A stretch of DNA of 64,000 nt from Novosphingobium resinovorum. Its GTDB lineage: Bacteria; Pseudomonadota; Alphaproteobacteria; Sphingomonadales; Sphingomonadaceae. The stretch lies in NCBI RefSeq assembly GCF_001742225.1, contig NZ_CP017079.1, forward strand, positions 1 to 64,000, written 5' to 3'. The first letter of the stretch is position 1. The number at the start of each line of letters is the position of its first letter. Both the position numbers and the translations under genes were made by a program. Below, piece after piece: positions 14,749-24,815 of this stretch. The notes below the pieces were generated by a model. That model did not search any database. It was not told where the DNA came from and saw only the letters and a list, made by a program, of their open reading frames with translations.

Positions 14749-17700
14749 ATGGCGATCTACCATTTCTCGGCCAAGGTCATCAGTCGCGCCAACGGATCGA
14801 GCGCCGTTGCCAGCGCGGCCTATCGTGCGGCGGAACGGCTGCACGACGACCGGCTAGGACGCGACCATGATTTCTCGAACAAGGCCGGCGTCGTCCATTC
14901 GGAAATCATGTTACCCGAAGGTACACCGGAGCGTTTAAACGATCGCGCGACCCTATGGAACGAGGTCGAGGCGGGCGAGAAACGCAAGGACGCGCAGCTC
15001 GCCCGCGAAGTCGAGTTCTCGATTCCGCGCGAGCTGGACCAGAAAGAGGGCATCCGGCTCGCCCGCGATTTTGTCGAAAAGCAGTTTGTCGAGCGCGGCA
15101 TGGTCGCGGACATGAACGTGCATTGGGACTTGGGAAAGGACGGGCAATCCAAGCCACACGCGCATGTCATGCTGTCGATGCGCGAGGTAGGGCTGGAGGG
15201 CTTCGGCCAGAAGGTGCGCGAGTGGAACAGCACGGCGCTGTTGCAGGAGTGGCGCGAGGCGTGGGCCGATCATGTGAACGAGCGCCTCGCCGAACTGGAT
15301 ATAGACGCGCGCATAGATCATCGCAGCTATGAGGCGCAGGGGATCGAGCTTGAGCCGCAGCACAAGATCGGGCCGGCGGCGTCGCGTATGCCCGAACAGG
15401 GGCTTGAGGCCGAGCGGGTCGAGGACCATGCCCGGATCGCGCGGGAGAATGGCGAGAAGATCATCGCCAATCCGCAAATCGCGCTCGACGCGATCACGCG
15501 CCAACAGGCGACGTTCACGCGGCGCGACCTGGCGCAGTTCGCGTTCCGGCATAGCGACGGCAAGGACCAGTTCGATCAGGTGATGAGCGCGGTGCGGACC
15601 TCGCCCGAGCTGGTAGCGCTGGGGAAGGACGGACGCGGCGAGGACCGGTTCACGTCGCGCGAGATGATCGACACCGAGCAGCGGTTGGAGCGCGCCGGCT
15701 ACGGCCTAGCGGATCGGGCCGGGCATGGTCTCCCGGCGGCGTCTAAAATGGGGGGGCGAGACACCGCCGAGAGGGTTGGCCTTGCGCTGGGAAGCCAGCA
15801 GAAGGACGCGCTCGCGCATATCACCGGCAAGAACGACTTGGCAATTGTCGTCGGCTATGCCGGCACCGGCAAATCGACCATGCTGGGCGTTGCGCGCGAC
15901 GAATGGGAGCGGGCGGGCTATCAGGTGCGCGGTGCGGCCTTGTCGGGGATCGCGGCCGAGGGGCTTGAGGGCGGTTCCGGTATCGCCTCGCGCACGATCG
16001 CCAGCATGGAATATCAGTGGGAGCAGGGCCGCGAGCTGCTAGGTCCGCGCGACGTGCTGGTGATTGACGAGGCCGGCATGATCGGCACGCGCCAGATGGA
16101 GCGGGTGCTGTCCGAGGCCGAACGGGCAGGGGCCAAGGTGATCCTTGTCGGCGACGCCGAGCAGTTGCAGGCGATCGAGGCTGGCGCTGCGTTCCGATCG
16201 CTGGCCGAGCGCTACGGCGCGGCCGAGATCAGCGATGTTCGCCGGCAGCATGAGGACTGGCAGAAAGACGCCACGCGGGCGCTCGCAACAGGCCGCACCG
16301 GCGAGGCGATCCATGCCTATGCCGAGCATGGCATGGTCCACGCGGCCGAGACGCGCGAGGCTGCGCGGGAAAGCCTTGTGGAGGGCTGGGATCGCGCTCG
16401 CATCGCCGATCCCGACAAGACGCGGATCATCCTCACCCATACCAATGCCGAGGTGCGCGACCTGAACCTGGCTGCGCGCGATCGGCTGCGCGACGCCGGC
16501 GAGCTGGGCCAGGACGTGCGCGTGTCGGCCGAGCGGGGCGCGCGGGAGTTCGCGACCGGCGACCGCATCATGTTCCTCAAGAACGATCGCGGCCTTGGGG
16601 TGAAGAACGGCACGCTGGGCAAGGTCGAGCGCGTGTCGCCCGACAGCATGGCGGTGAAGTTGGACGATGGCCGTCAAGTCGCGTTCGACCTGAAAGATTA
16701 TGCCCATGTCGATCATGGCTATGCGGCGACCATCCACAAATCGCAGGGCGTGACGGTCGATCGGGCGCATGTGCTGGCGACCCCCGGCATGGACCGCCAT
16801 TCGGCCTATGTGGCGCTGTCCCGGCATCGCGACGGGGTGCAGCTCCATTACGGCCGCGATGACTTCGCCGACGATCGCCGGCTTGTCCGCACGCTGTCGC
16901 GCGAGCGGGCGAAGGATATGGCGTCCGACTATCCGATGTATCGGGATCGCGATGCCGAGGCGCAATCCTTCGCCGATCGGCGCGGGCTGTCGGGTGAGAT
17001 CCGCGTTGCGGATGCACCCGAGCGGAAGGGCGTGGAGATCCTCGCGCCCCGCGCGGGAACTTCACGCCAGATGGGCGAGGATTCCCGCACGCCCGATATT
17101 GGCGGCGACCGCGGTGCCGGCGAGGCGAAGGCCGCGGCCGAGCGTCAGTCGCGGCGCGGTATGTTCGACGGCTTGAAGCTGTCGGCCGCGCCGGTGAAGG
17201 CGGCCGAGCCAGCACAGGGTGCGAAGGAAAAGCCGGCTCCCAAGCGGGGCATGTTTGACGGGCTGAAACTGCCCCAGCGCACGCCGACGCCGGAGCCGGC
17301 GAAGGAATTGCCCGCGCGGGCCGAGCAGGGCCAGGATCGCGATTTCCGGCGCGCGGTCGAGCGGGCCTCGCGTTCGGCGGAGGCGGTGTTGCAGGCGCGG
17401 GCGTCGGGCGGGCCGGTGCTGGAACATCAGAAGGTCGCGCTCGAGCGCGCGGTTCAGGCGCTCGACACGCTCCGGCCGCGAGCTTCGGACGATATGGCCG
17501 AGGCGATGAAGCGCGATTCCGGCTTGCTGCGCGAGGCGGCGGCGGGGCGCAGCGGCCCGATGATCGAGGCGATACGCCAAGAGGCGCGCGTGCGGGCCGA
17601 TCCGAACTTGCGCGCCGATCGGTTCGTGGAACGCTGGCAACAGCTCTCCCAGGATCGCGACCGGCTTTATCGCGCCGGCGACATGGCGGGCCGCAAGACG

Positions 17701-17880
17701 CTCGGGCAGGAGATGGCGGGCATGGCGAAAAGCCTTGAGCGCGATCCCCAGGTGGAATCGATCCTGCGCGGTCGCACCCGCGAGCTGGGGCTTGAGATCG
17801 GAATGAGTCCGGGCCGCGAGCTTGGGCGCGAGCTGTCGCGGGGGTTGGGGATCAGTCACGATCGCGGATTGAGCCGATAG
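14749..17880 (+). CDS. traA: TraA relaxase/helicase (MOBQ)
   Basis: A 1043-residue Ti-type TraA that nicks oriT and unwinds the strand. N-terminal MobA/MobL relaxase (residues 1-230): MAIYHFSAKVISRANGSSAV and the metal-binding KPHAHVM with the upstream H of NVHWDLG. Central RecD-like helicase: Walker A GYAGTGKST near 370, Walker B VLVIDEAGM near 436, motifs GDAEQLQ and ATIHKSQG. The tail repeats RGMFDGLKL twice. I start at the ATG at 14749, since MAIYHF is the conserved family start; 19 codons upstream are open but unlike the family. CGTTTAAACG lies in the coding sequence at 14932. Confidence 0.95.
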   Translation: MAIYHFSAKVISRANGSSAVASAAYRAAERLHDDRLGRDHDFSNKAGVVHSEIMLPEGTPERLNDRATLWNEVEAGEKRKDAQLAREVEFSIPRELDQKEGIRLARDFVEKQFVERGMVADMNVHWDLGKDGQSKPHAHVMLSMREVGLEGFGQKVREWNSTALLQEWREAWADHVNERLAELDIDARIDHRSYEAQGIELEPQHKIGPAASRMPEQGLEAERVEDHARIARENGEKIIANPQIALDAITRQQATFTRRDLAQFAFRHSDGKDQFDQVMSAVRTSPELVALGKDGRGEDRFTSREMIDTEQRLERAGYGLADRAGHGLPAASKMGGRDTAERVGLALGSQQKDALAHITGKNDLAIVVGYAGTGKSTMLGVARDEWERAGYQVRGAALSGIAAEGLEGGSGIASRTIASMEYQWEQGRELLGPRDVLVIDEAGMIGTRQMERVLSEAERAGAKVILVGDAEQLQAIEAGAAFRSLAERYGAAEISDVRRQHEDWQKDATRALATGRTGEAIHAYAEHGMVHAAETREAARESLVEGWDRARIADPDKTRIILTHTNAEVRDLNLAARDRLRDAGELGQDVRVSAERGAREFATGDRIMFLKNDRGLGVKNGTLGKVERVSPDSMAVKLDDGRQVAFDLKDYAHVDHGYAATIHKSQGVTVDRAHVLATPGMDRHSAYVALSRHRDGVQLHYGRDDFADDRRLVRTLSRERAKDMASDYPMYRDRDAEAQSFADRRGLSGEIRVADAPERKGVEILAPRAGTSRQMGEDSRTPDIGGDRGAGEAKAAAERQSRRGMFDGLKLSAAPVKAAEPAQGAKEKPAPKRGMFDGLKLPQRTPTPEPAKELPARAEQGQDRDFRRAVERASRSAEAVLQARASGGPVLEHQKVALERAVQALDTLRPRASDDMAEAMKRDSGLLREAAAGRSGPMIEAIRQEARVRADPNLRADRFVERWQQLSQDRDRLYRAGDMAGRKTLGQEMAGMAKSLERDPQVESILRGRTRELGLEIGMSPGRELGRELSRGLGISHDRGLSR

Positions 17881-17887
17881 GGAGAGG

Positions 17888-18625
17888 ATGATGGACGAGG
17901 ATGAATATCGCGAACCCGATGCTGGTGACGATCCGGCGCTGGCGTTCGCGCGGGTCGAGGATCGGTTGGCGTCGGTGCATGGCGAGGTCGGGTTGCTGCG
18001 CGCCGCGATCGCGGGGCTGGCTGCTACGCGCGAGTCCATCGAGATACCCGATTACGAGCCGACGCTGGCCCGCACCGAAAAGGTGCTGGGGGTGCTGGTG
18101 CAGCAGATCGACCCCATCGCCAAAAGTCCTCTCCTGTCGATGACGCCTCACAACATGGCGGGCGAGATCGTATCGGCGGCGCTCCATGCCCGTCGCGAGG
18201 ATCAACGGCTGATCGCCGAAGCCCGGACAGGACTGGACCAGGCCGCGCGCGAGGTCGGCAACCGGCTCGCATCCGCACGGCGCGGCGATGTGCAAAACCG
18301 CTGGCTGATCGGGACCGGGCTGGGGGGCGCGGCGCTGGGGATGCTGCTCTATGCGGCGCTCGCCGGCCCGGTCGCGCGGATGATGCCGGCGAGTTGGCAC
18401 TGGCCCGAGCGGCGGGCGATGCACGCGCTTGGCGAACCGACGATGTGGGATGCGGGGCAACGGTTGATGCAGACCGCCGCGCCCGAGAGCTGGGCGTTGA
18501 TCGTCGCGGCCTCGCCGCTCGTCGATGGCAACCGCGAGGCGGTGCAGAAATGCCGCGAGCAGGCTGACAAGGCGAAAAAGCCGGTGCGCTGCACGATCGA
18601 GGTCAGGCCCGATGGCGGAAGGTGA
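17888..18625 (+). CDS. DUF6118 family protein
   Basis: A 245-residue protein that follows traA after 7 bp, probably in one operon. It has an acidic N terminus, a helical middle and one membrane segment near 138-162 (WLIGTGLGGAALGMLLYAAL). The cytosolic or periplasmic tail ends in CREQADKAKKPVRCTIEV. The pattern and location beside traA match DUF6118 proteins of sphingomonad plasmids. The function is unknown; a membrane-associated transfer accessory is likely. Tandem ATGs at 17888/17891 leave the start unclear by one codon. Confidence 0.75.
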   Translation: MMDEDEYREPDAGDDPALAFARVEDRLASVHGEVGLLRAAIAGLAATRESIEIPDYEPTLARTEKVLGVLVQQIDPIAKSPLLSMTPHNMAGEIVSAALHARREDQRLIAEARTGLDQAAREVGNRLASARRGDVQNRWLIGTGLGGAALGMLLYAALAGPVARMMPASWHWPERRAMHALGEPTMWDAGQRLMQTAAPESWALIVAASPLVDGNREAVQKCREQADKAKKPVRCTIEVRPDGGR

Positions 18626-18672
18626 TACCGGCATGAACTCTGCGAGAGAAAGACTGTGGCGTCGCCTCAAGA

Positions 18673-19881
18673 TTATCGCACGAGAGCAACGCCTATACGT
18701 AACCGGCGGGTGCGCCGGTTATAATCGAGCAGATTTTCACCATAGCCGTAGAAGGACTGGGCGAAGAGATAGAGATCGGGACCACCGCCGAGGAGACGGG
18801 GCAACGGATAGGACAGGTCGGCATTGACAGCCCCTTTGCCCGAACCGAAGTTGAAACGGGTGGAGGTGGAGAGGCGCAGTCCATTATCCTCTCCGACCTC
18901 CATGAACAATCCGGCATGTCCGCGATAATGGACGATATCCGGATTGTCGGATTTGTTACCGACATACAGGGAAAGCCTGGGGGCGAATGTTAGCCTGTAA
19001 TCGCCGGCGATCGGAAGGGTTGCCATTGGAGCGATGTAGATGCTGTTGATGCTGCGCGACTGGGGACCGTCCCGCCCGTTGGACTCATGACGAATACCCG
19101 CCTGCACGGTCATGGCGATGTCGCCGGTAAGGCCAACTGTCGGTGTGATGTAGATAAGTTCGGGCTGGAAATCGATGTTGCGGAACGGGGAGGATTTGCT
19201 TTCAAGGTCCCAGAACATTCTCTGGGTGTAGGCGAGGTACAGCCCGTCTCGCCAATTGGAAGACGTCTGGCTGTTCGCCGAGGCTCCGAACAGGCGATAT
19301 TTGAAGCTCAGTTGAATGCGAGCTTCGCTGTCGGTGCCTGGCCCGTAAACGGCATAGATGGGTTCATACAGGTCGAGATTGTCCACAAAGGCGTTGCCGG
19401 CTTTTCTGTCGGTAGGTGGCGGTGGAAGAATCGGTGCATTCGGATTCGAGCGATTTTCGGCCTCATGCGTAGCGGTCTTCACAATGGGCGCAAGCACCAC
19501 CTCCTGAGTTGACCAGGCAGGAATGGAGACCATGGCTCTGACGAGGGGTTCATTTGCGGGCAGGCGATAATGGGCCTGCCCAAATCCATGCGCGTCGATG
19601 GCAAGATGCGGCTCTGTATCGTTAGCGCGCGCCAACAGGAGCGTGCGTTCACGATTCTCCTGCCGGACTTTCGCTTCGATCCTGTCCGGCAGGGCGAGGA
19701 TTTCTTGTCTGTCAGTCCGGTTCAGAAAGCGCAGTGCAACGACCTGTTCGCCACTGGCATCGGTTTCTACCTGGCCGGTCAGTAGAACTTCCATGTCGGG
19801 CGGTGAAGCCCACACGGTGCCGGGAAGAACAAGCCAGAATGCACCGAGGATCAGGCAGCTTCGTTGGTGAAGGCGGCCCAT
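18673..19881 (-). CDS. Outer membrane phospholipase A (PldA-like)
   Basis: A 402-residue OMPLA-family enzyme that hydrolyses phospholipid in the outer membrane. It has a signal peptide (LILGAFWLVLPGTVWA, cleavage near residue 26), an extra N-terminal domain of about 120 residues, then a beta-barrel. The active site is GIRHESNGRDG followed by QSRSINSIYIAP, with the His-Ser pair (HxS) and the downstream Asn. The ATG at 19881 is one base past the NADH-dehydrogenase stop, implying coupling. An upstream in-frame start would overlap that gene heavily. It is the last gene of an eight-gene efflux/redox operon. Confidence 0.9.
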   Translation of the reverse strand: MGRLHQRSCLILGAFWLVLPGTVWASPPDMEVLLTGQVETDASGEQVVALRFLNRTDRQEILALPDRIEAKVRQENRERTLLLARANDTEPHLAIDAHGFGQAHYRLPANEPLVRAMVSIPAWSTQEVVLAPIVKTATHEAENRSNPNAPILPPPPTDRKAGNAFVDNLDLYEPIYAVYGPGTDSEARIQLSFKYRLFGASANSQTSSNWRDGLYLAYTQRMFWDLESKSSPFRNIDFQPELIYITPTVGLTGDIAMTVQAGIRHESNGRDGPQSRSINSIYIAPMATLPIAGDYRLTFAPRLSLYVGNKSDNPDIVHYRGHAGLFMEVGEDNGLRLSTSTRFNFGSGKGAVNADLSYPLPRLLGGGPDLYLFAQSFYGYGENLLDYNRRTRRLRIGVALVR

Positions 19882-19882
19882 G

Positions 19883-21172
19883 TCAGGCCAGGCGCTCGCG
19901 CCGGCGCACCGAGGTGTCGAGGGTATCGGCAAGCCACAGCAGGCTACCGCGAACCGGTCCATAAATTCGCGCCTGATGCCGCCGATAGAGCAGCGCATGC
20001 CCAAGCTGCGCCATGCGCCCGTGCAGGAACCCACCCCGGAACAACCCGAAGCGGCCAAGCGTCCCATAAGCGTCATAACCGCCGAGCGACACCAATGACC
20101 CGAAGTCATGGTAGCGAAATGGCGGCACGGGCTTTCCTTCCAATATTGTAGGCAAAGTGCGGCCAAGATAAACGCTCTGCTGATAGGCTGCTTGGGCCGT
20201 GGTCGGCAATGGACTCTCGCGGTCCGGAAGCATGACACTCGCACAGTCGCCCAGCGCGAAGATATCGGGGTCATTGGGTGTCGCCAAATTCGGGTTTACG
20301 ATGACCTGCCCGAGCCTGCTGTGGTCCAGGCCATCTATCGCAGCGACAAACTCGGGCGCACGCACCCCGGCCGCCCAGAGTTTGATGGATGCCTCGATCC
20401 TGCGTCCATCGGCAAGCTGGAACCCATCGGCATCGCCCGCCAGAACGCGCGCCTGCGTCAACACCTCGATGCCCAGCGACTCCAGGACCGTGTGCGCGGC
20501 ATGCGCTACGCGCTCGGGAAAGGGGCCGAGAATGCGCGGCTGAGATTCGATAAGGTATATTTTCAGCCCGCTTCGCGCTCCCGAAGCGCCATGCTGTTCC
20601 AGCACATCGGCCAGCCGCACCAGTTCGGAGGCAAGCTCTACCCCGGTCGCGCCAGCCCCAACGATAGCAATCGAAAGATGGTCGTTCGAGGCGATCGCCT
20701 GAAGCATTGCGACACGCAGCCGCTCGCTGAAGGCAATGGCTTCGCGCCGGCAATCGATCGTCATGCAATGCTCTACGACGCCGGGTGTGCCGAAGTCGTT
20801 GGCTCGGCTTCCCGCAGCCAGCACCAGCTTGTCATAGGGCAGGCTGCGCGCGGGGAGAATCTCCGCCCCATCGACGACGAGCGGCGCCAGAAGGACTTGC
20901 TTCGCTGCGCGGTCGACGGCCATCACTTCGCCCATCTCGAAACGGAAGCCACGCTGCTGAGCCTGAACCAGATAGGCGGTCTGGTTGGCGCCGGTGTCGG
21001 CCGTTCCGGCCGCGATCGTATGGAGCATGGGCTTCCAGACATGGGCCGGCTCACGATCTATGAGGCGTATGTCAAGGCCCAGCCGCTTCGCCGGGGCGCC
21101 CGCCAGTTGGCCCGCAAGGTCGAGTCCGGCCACACCGCCACCGACGATCAGGATGTTTTTGCGCGGGCTCAT
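19883..21172 (-). CDS. Type II NADH dehydrogenase-like flavoprotein
   Basis: A 429-residue FAD/NAD(P)-dependent oxidoreductase of the NDH-2 type. It passes electrons from NADH to quinone at the inner membrane without proton pumping. FAD site GGGVAGLDLAGQLAG at residues 10-24; NAD site IVGAGATGVELASELV near 170; FAD-binding DIFALGDCAS near 300; and the C-terminal amphipathic region. GAAGGATTGAAACG precedes the ATG. Linkage to efflux and a short-chain dehydrogenase suggests a response to redox-active or phenolic compounds (inference). Confidence 0.88.
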   Translation of the reverse strand: MSPRKNILIVGGGVAGLDLAGQLAGAPAKRLGLDIRLIDREPAHVWKPMLHTIAAGTADTGANQTAYLVQAQQRGFRFEMGEVMAVDRAAKQVLLAPLVVDGAEILPARSLPYDKLVLAAGSRANDFGTPGVVEHCMTIDCRREAIAFSERLRVAMLQAIASNDHLSIAIVGAGATGVELASELVRLADVLEQHGASGARSGLKIYLIESQPRILGPFPERVAHAAHTVLESLGIEVLTQARVLAGDADGFQLADGRRIEASIKLWAAGVRAPEFVAAIDGLDHSRLGQVIVNPNLATPNDPDIFALGDCASVMLPDRESPLPTTAQAAYQQSVYLGRTLPTILEGKPVPPFRYHDFGSLVSLGGYDAYGTLGRFGLFRGGFLHGRMAQLGHALLYRRHQARIYGPVRGSLLWLADTLDTSVRRRERLA

Positions 21173-21222
21173 CGTTTCAATCCTTCTGACCTGGCCGGCA
21201 GCAATGATCGCCGCCGGGCGCT

Positions 21223-22005
21223 TCAGTGCATGTGTGCGCCGCCATTGATATCCAGCGTGGTTCCAGTGATGTAGGACGCCTGCGGCGATGCCAGGAACAC
21301 GACGCCAAAGCCGACTTCCTCGGGCGTCCCCAAACGGTTGAGCAATGCAGATCGCGCGGTTTGTGCCCTGAATTCTTCGCTCGTATTGCGGTAGAATTCC
21401 GGTGTTCCGACCACGCCTGGAGCGATGGTGTTGACGGTGATGTTGGCGTGAGCCAGATCGTAGGCGACCTGACGGGTGAGGCCGATCAGCGCGGCCTTTG
21501 ACGCCACATAGGCGGGGTTGGCCGGGCTTACCGCAAGCTGGCCGGTTCCCGAGGTCATCGTTATGATCCGGCTGTGCTCAAGAGGGCGGGCCAGACGCAA
21601 CTGGGCAAATTTGCGAATACAGAAGAAAACCCCGCTGAGGTTCAGAGCGATACCCCGGTTCCAGTCCTCGGTGGCCGTCGTCGCAATATTGGGATGAGGA
21701 TTATCCGGGTTCACGGGAGCGCCGCCGGACGCCACCACCAGCACGCTGGCCGGCCCATCCGCCTCGATGCTATCGAATGCGGCATCCACCGCCCTATCTT
21801 TTGTGACATCGAACACGCTTACGTCGTGGCCCTCGCCCGCCAAAGTGCGCAAGACTTCACGGGCTCGGTCTTCATTATAGTCTGCAACGACGACGCGATA
21901 CCCTTCCAGCGCCATGCGCCGGCATATGTCACTGCCGATCCCGCCGGCGGCGCCCACAACAATGGCTCTGCGCCGTTCCATCGGCACGGTTTCGGAAATA
22001 TTCAT
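21223..22005 (-). CDS. SDR-family oxidoreductase
   Basis: A 260-residue classical short-chain dehydrogenase. Cofactor motif VVGAAGGIGSDICRR near residues 17-31, catalytic YVASK near 163, and C-terminal ITGTTLDINGGAHMH. The ATG at 22005 has AAGGAG 6 nt upstream; a second ATG at 22029 overlaps the preceding stop by four bases and is the alternative start. The substrate cannot be told. It belongs to the same minus-strand operon as the efflux genes. Confidence 0.88.
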   Translation of the reverse strand: MNISETVPMERRRAIVVGAAGGIGSDICRRMALEGYRVVVADYNEDRAREVLRTLAGEGHDVSVFDVTKDRAVDAAFDSIEADGPASVLVVASGGAPVNPDNPHPNIATTATEDWNRGIALNLSGVFFCIRKFAQLRLARPLEHSRIITMTSGTGQLAVSPANPAYVASKAALIGLTRQVAYDLAHANITVNTIAPGVVGTPEFYRNTSEEFRAQTARSALLNRLGTPEEVGFGVVFLASPQASYITGTTLDINGGAHMH

Positions 22006-22025
22006 CACAGGCTCCTTGATTTCAT

Positions 22026-22514
22026 TCATTGCGGGGAACGGGTCCAGCGCGGCGAGAGGCGTTTGCGAGGCTGGTTCTCGGTGAGGACGCGAACGAGATT
22101 GAGCCAGTCATTGACCTGGACAGCGGCGGTGGTCTCGGTGAGACGATAGTGTTCGATCATCCGGTTGAGCAACTCGTCGATATCGTGGATCACGAGATTG
22201 CGCGCGGCATTCAGGTCATCGCGGTTGTCCGGATCGAATGGCGTTTGAGGCTCCCACCGATCCTGCATCGCCGTGCGAAAGCGCTGCCATTGCGCGTTGA
22301 GCAGGGATCGGGGCCGATTTTCCGCTGTCCATCGGGTGATGGCCTGTTCGGCCTTCCGATCACCAAGGGCAAACTCGTCGCGGACAAGAATGCCGATATC
22401 ATGAAGATCGCCCCGCATCGCGCGATCATAGTTGTCGAGGCGGTCCACCCAAAGATCATGGATGCGGGCGGAGATTACTTCCCAGTCCGCGATGCATTCA
22501 TCGGCCATCTTCAA
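22026..22514 (-). CDS. Hypothetical protein in efflux operon
   Basis: A 162-residue soluble helical protein, rich in Arg, Asp and Trp (DLWVDRLDNYDRAMRGDLHD, then DRWEPQTPFDPDNRDDLNA). It has no signal peptide or membrane segment. Its 5' end overlaps the TetR gene by 17 bp, and its stop overlaps the alternative SDR start, so it is embedded in the operon and probably co-translated. I do not recognise the family. Confidence 0.7.
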   Translation of the reverse strand: MKMADECIADWEVISARIHDLWVDRLDNYDRAMRGDLHDIGILVRDEFALGDRKAEQAITRWTAENRPRSLLNAQWQRFRTAMQDRWEPQTPFDPDNRDDLNAARNLVIHDIDELLNRMIEHYRLTETTAAVQVNDWLNLVRVLTENQPRKRLSPRWTRSPQ

Positions 22515-23226
22515 TGTCCTGTTGCGCGAGAGCGGCGAGCTCGGACAGCCTGTCCGCGCCCAAATGATCTCGCAGGGCGAGCAAGGCCTTGAGACGCTGG
22601 CGCGTTCGAATAAGATGCGTCTTGTCGAGCCGGTCGCCGGTTATTCCGGTCAGGATACCCATTTGTGTGTCGGCCAGAACGATGGCGAGGAACATGTCCG
22701 CCAGAAAATCCGACGCGGCTTCGTCACGGCAGAACGAGGCACCAGTCTGTTCACGGAACATACGGCGCATCCATGCCTGGATCCTGGGTACGATCTGGCG
22801 ATAGATTTCCCCGATACCCGGATAATGCTGCCGCTCGGCAATCACCATCCGCAACAGATCGATCGTTTCCTCGCTGGTGGCGACGGCGATCAACCGTTCC
22901 GCCATGGCATCGAGATCGCCGCTGGCGGCGGGCGCGATGGTTTCGGTGACGGCCTGCGCGAAGCGCTCGGCCTCTTCCTCGACAATCGCCTCGAAAAGAG
23001 CGAGCTTGCCGTCGAAATGGCCATAGAGCGTTCCGCGCGACCCACCGGTGCGAGCCATGATGTCGTCGATGGTGGCTGCGGCGAATCCCTTTTCGTGAAA
23101 GACCGAGCGGGCTGCGGCGATAAGCAGGCGCCGCCGCTCTTCCTTCCGCTCCGCACGCCTGGAGCTTTGCGCGACCGGACGGATCGCCGCTCCCTCCTTA
23201 TTCGACATAGGTTTCTTCCATTTCAC
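22498..23226 (-). CDS. TetR/AcrR-family repressor
   Basis: A 242-residue TetR regulator. The N-terminal HTH spans residues ~25-75 (LLIAAARSVFHEKGFAAATI, MARTGGSRGTLYGHFDGKLA), followed by a helical ligand-binding domain. It lies inside the operon, behind the MFS gene, so it may feed back on the same promoter or act elsewhere. An in-frame ATG at 23208 is an alternative start. A second TetR regulator (27537) faces the operon promoter and is the better candidate for its main control. Confidence 0.9.
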   Translation of the reverse strand: MKWKKPMSNKEGAAIRPVAQSSRRAERKEERRRLLIAAARSVFHEKGFAAATIDDIMARTGGSRGTLYGHFDGKLALFEAIVEEEAERFAQAVTETIAPAASGDLDAMAERLIAVATSEETIDLLRMVIAERQHYPGIGEIYRQIVPRIQAWMRRMFREQTGASFCRDEAASDFLADMFLAIVLADTQMGILTGITGDRLDKTHLIRTRQRLKALLALRDHLGADRLSELAALAQQDIEDGR

Positions 23227-23250
23227 AAACCGAATTCCTCCTGGCCCCTG

Positions 23251-24795
23251 TCAGTGACCCGCGTTGGTATCGATCGGTCCCTTGGGCTTGGGCGCAAGCC
23301 AGATGAGGGCGGCAGCGACGGCGAAGCACATTACAATCGCCGCGAACGTATTGAGGGTTGCCAGCATGACGCTTTGCCCTTCGACGATATTGGTCAGCAT
23401 GACCCTCGCCGATTCCGGGGATGCGCCGCCCGCGATCATGCCATCCAGGGTCGATTGTCCCTGGTGCATGGCGCCGGCCAGTTCGGTCTGGTTTTCTCGC
23501 GTCGCGTTGGCCCAGCGGGTCTGGACAAGCGATGTTGCGAACGCACCGGCCAGCGTTCTTAGGAAGTTGGACATGCCAGCAGCGTTCGCCGTCTCATCGG
23601 GATTGACTGTCGCAATGGCGAGTCCCGTGATCGGCACGAAGAACATCACCATGAACGGCCCTGTCAGGAGGGTCGGCCACGCCATCTGGAAGAAGGTGAC
23701 TTCACTGTTGAAGCTCATCCGCCAGGTGGTCATCAGGCCTAGGCCGATGATCCCTAAGCAAATGATGAGACGCGGATCGTATTTCTCGACGGCCTTGCCG
23801 ACGCCGGGCGCGGACATGACCGCGAGGATGCCCATGAGCCCGGTTGCATAGCCGGCCCAGGTGGCGGTGTAGCCCATATTCTGCTGAAGCCAGAGCGGAA
23901 GGATGACGATGGTCGCATTGAAGGCGCCGAACCCCACGGCATAAGTCAGCACAGTTGCGGAGAAGCCGCGATGCCGGAAAATCCGCAAATCGACGATCGG
24001 GTTTTTCTCGGTCAGTTCGTAGATAAGAAAAGCGACGAACCCGATTACAGCGACGATGGCCATGGCGAGGACCATGGGCGAGGCGAACCAGTCATGGTTG
24101 CGGCCTTCGTCGAGAACGATCTGCAACGCCGCCACCCACACGACGAGCAGCGCCAGCCCGATCTTGTCGATCGGGGCCTTCGCCGTCTCGTCCTTGCGTC
24201 CCTTGAGGAGATAAAGCACGATCAGTCCGCCTGCCGCGGCGAAGGGAATCTTGACGAAGAAGATCCACTGCCAGCCGATGGTGTCGCAGATGATGCCGCC
24301 CAGAATAGGCCCTGCAACCGGCCCGATCAACGTCGTCATCGCCCACAGGACCGTGGCCAGCGTCGCCTTTTCGGGTGGGAAAATGCGCAGCAGCAGCATC
24401 TGCGAGAGCGGCATGATGAGACCGCCGAACAAACCCAGCAGGACGCGCCCGCCGATCAGCATCCCCAGCGAAGTCGACAGACCGCAGACGAAGGAAAGGA
24501 CCGCGAACGCCAGATAGCAGGTGATGAACACTCGCTGCGCGCCGAACCGGTTGGACAGCCACCCCGTCAGCGGCACGGTGATCGCTTCCGCGACCGCATA
24601 GGAGGTGATGACCCATGTACCCTGCGTCGAGGATACGCCCAACGCCCCGGCAATGGTCGGGACCGAGACATTGGCGATGGTCGTGTCCAGAACGACTAGG
24701 AAATTGGCGAAGGCGATGGCAAGCGCCGCTATCATCAGTTTGCCGCCTGTCAGCGGCGGCGCATCGTCTCCGGCATGTGCAGTGGCGCTTGCCAT
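23251..24795 (-). CDS. DHA2/EmrB-type drug efflux MFS transporter
   Basis: A 514-residue inner-membrane proton-driven exporter with about 14 membrane segments. It has DHA2 features: an early VVLDTTIANVSVPTIAGALG helix, WVITSYAVAEAITVPLTGWL, and motif C-like GPVAGPILGGIICDTIGWQW. It works with the HlyD-type adaptor and outer-membrane factor encoded just upstream to move substrates across both membranes. The gene order (OMF, adaptor, MFS) and 15-20 bp gaps show a single operon. The substrate is unknown; family members export hydrophobic and uncoupler-like compounds. Confidence 0.93.
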   Translation of the reverse strand: MASATAHAGDDAPPLTGGKLMIAALAIAFANFLVVLDTTIANVSVPTIAGALGVSSTQGTWVITSYAVAEAITVPLTGWLSNRFGAQRVFITCYLAFAVLSFVCGLSTSLGMLIGGRVLLGLFGGLIMPLSQMLLLRIFPPEKATLATVLWAMTTLIGPVAGPILGGIICDTIGWQWIFFVKIPFAAAGGLIVLYLLKGRKDETAKAPIDKIGLALLVVWVAALQIVLDEGRNHDWFASPMVLAMAIVAVIGFVAFLIYELTEKNPIVDLRIFRHRGFSATVLTYAVGFGAFNATIVILPLWLQQNMGYTATWAGYATGLMGILAVMSAPGVGKAVEKYDPRLIICLGIIGLGLMTTWRMSFNSEVTFFQMAWPTLLTGPFMVMFFVPITGLAIATVNPDETANAAGMSNFLRTLAGAFATSLVQTRWANATRENQTELAGAMHQGQSTLDGMIAGGASPESARVMLTNIVEGQSVMLATLNTFAAIVMCFAVAAALIWLAPKPKGPIDTNAGH

Positions 24796-24815
24796 CTGGG
24801 CGTCTCCCTTGCGGC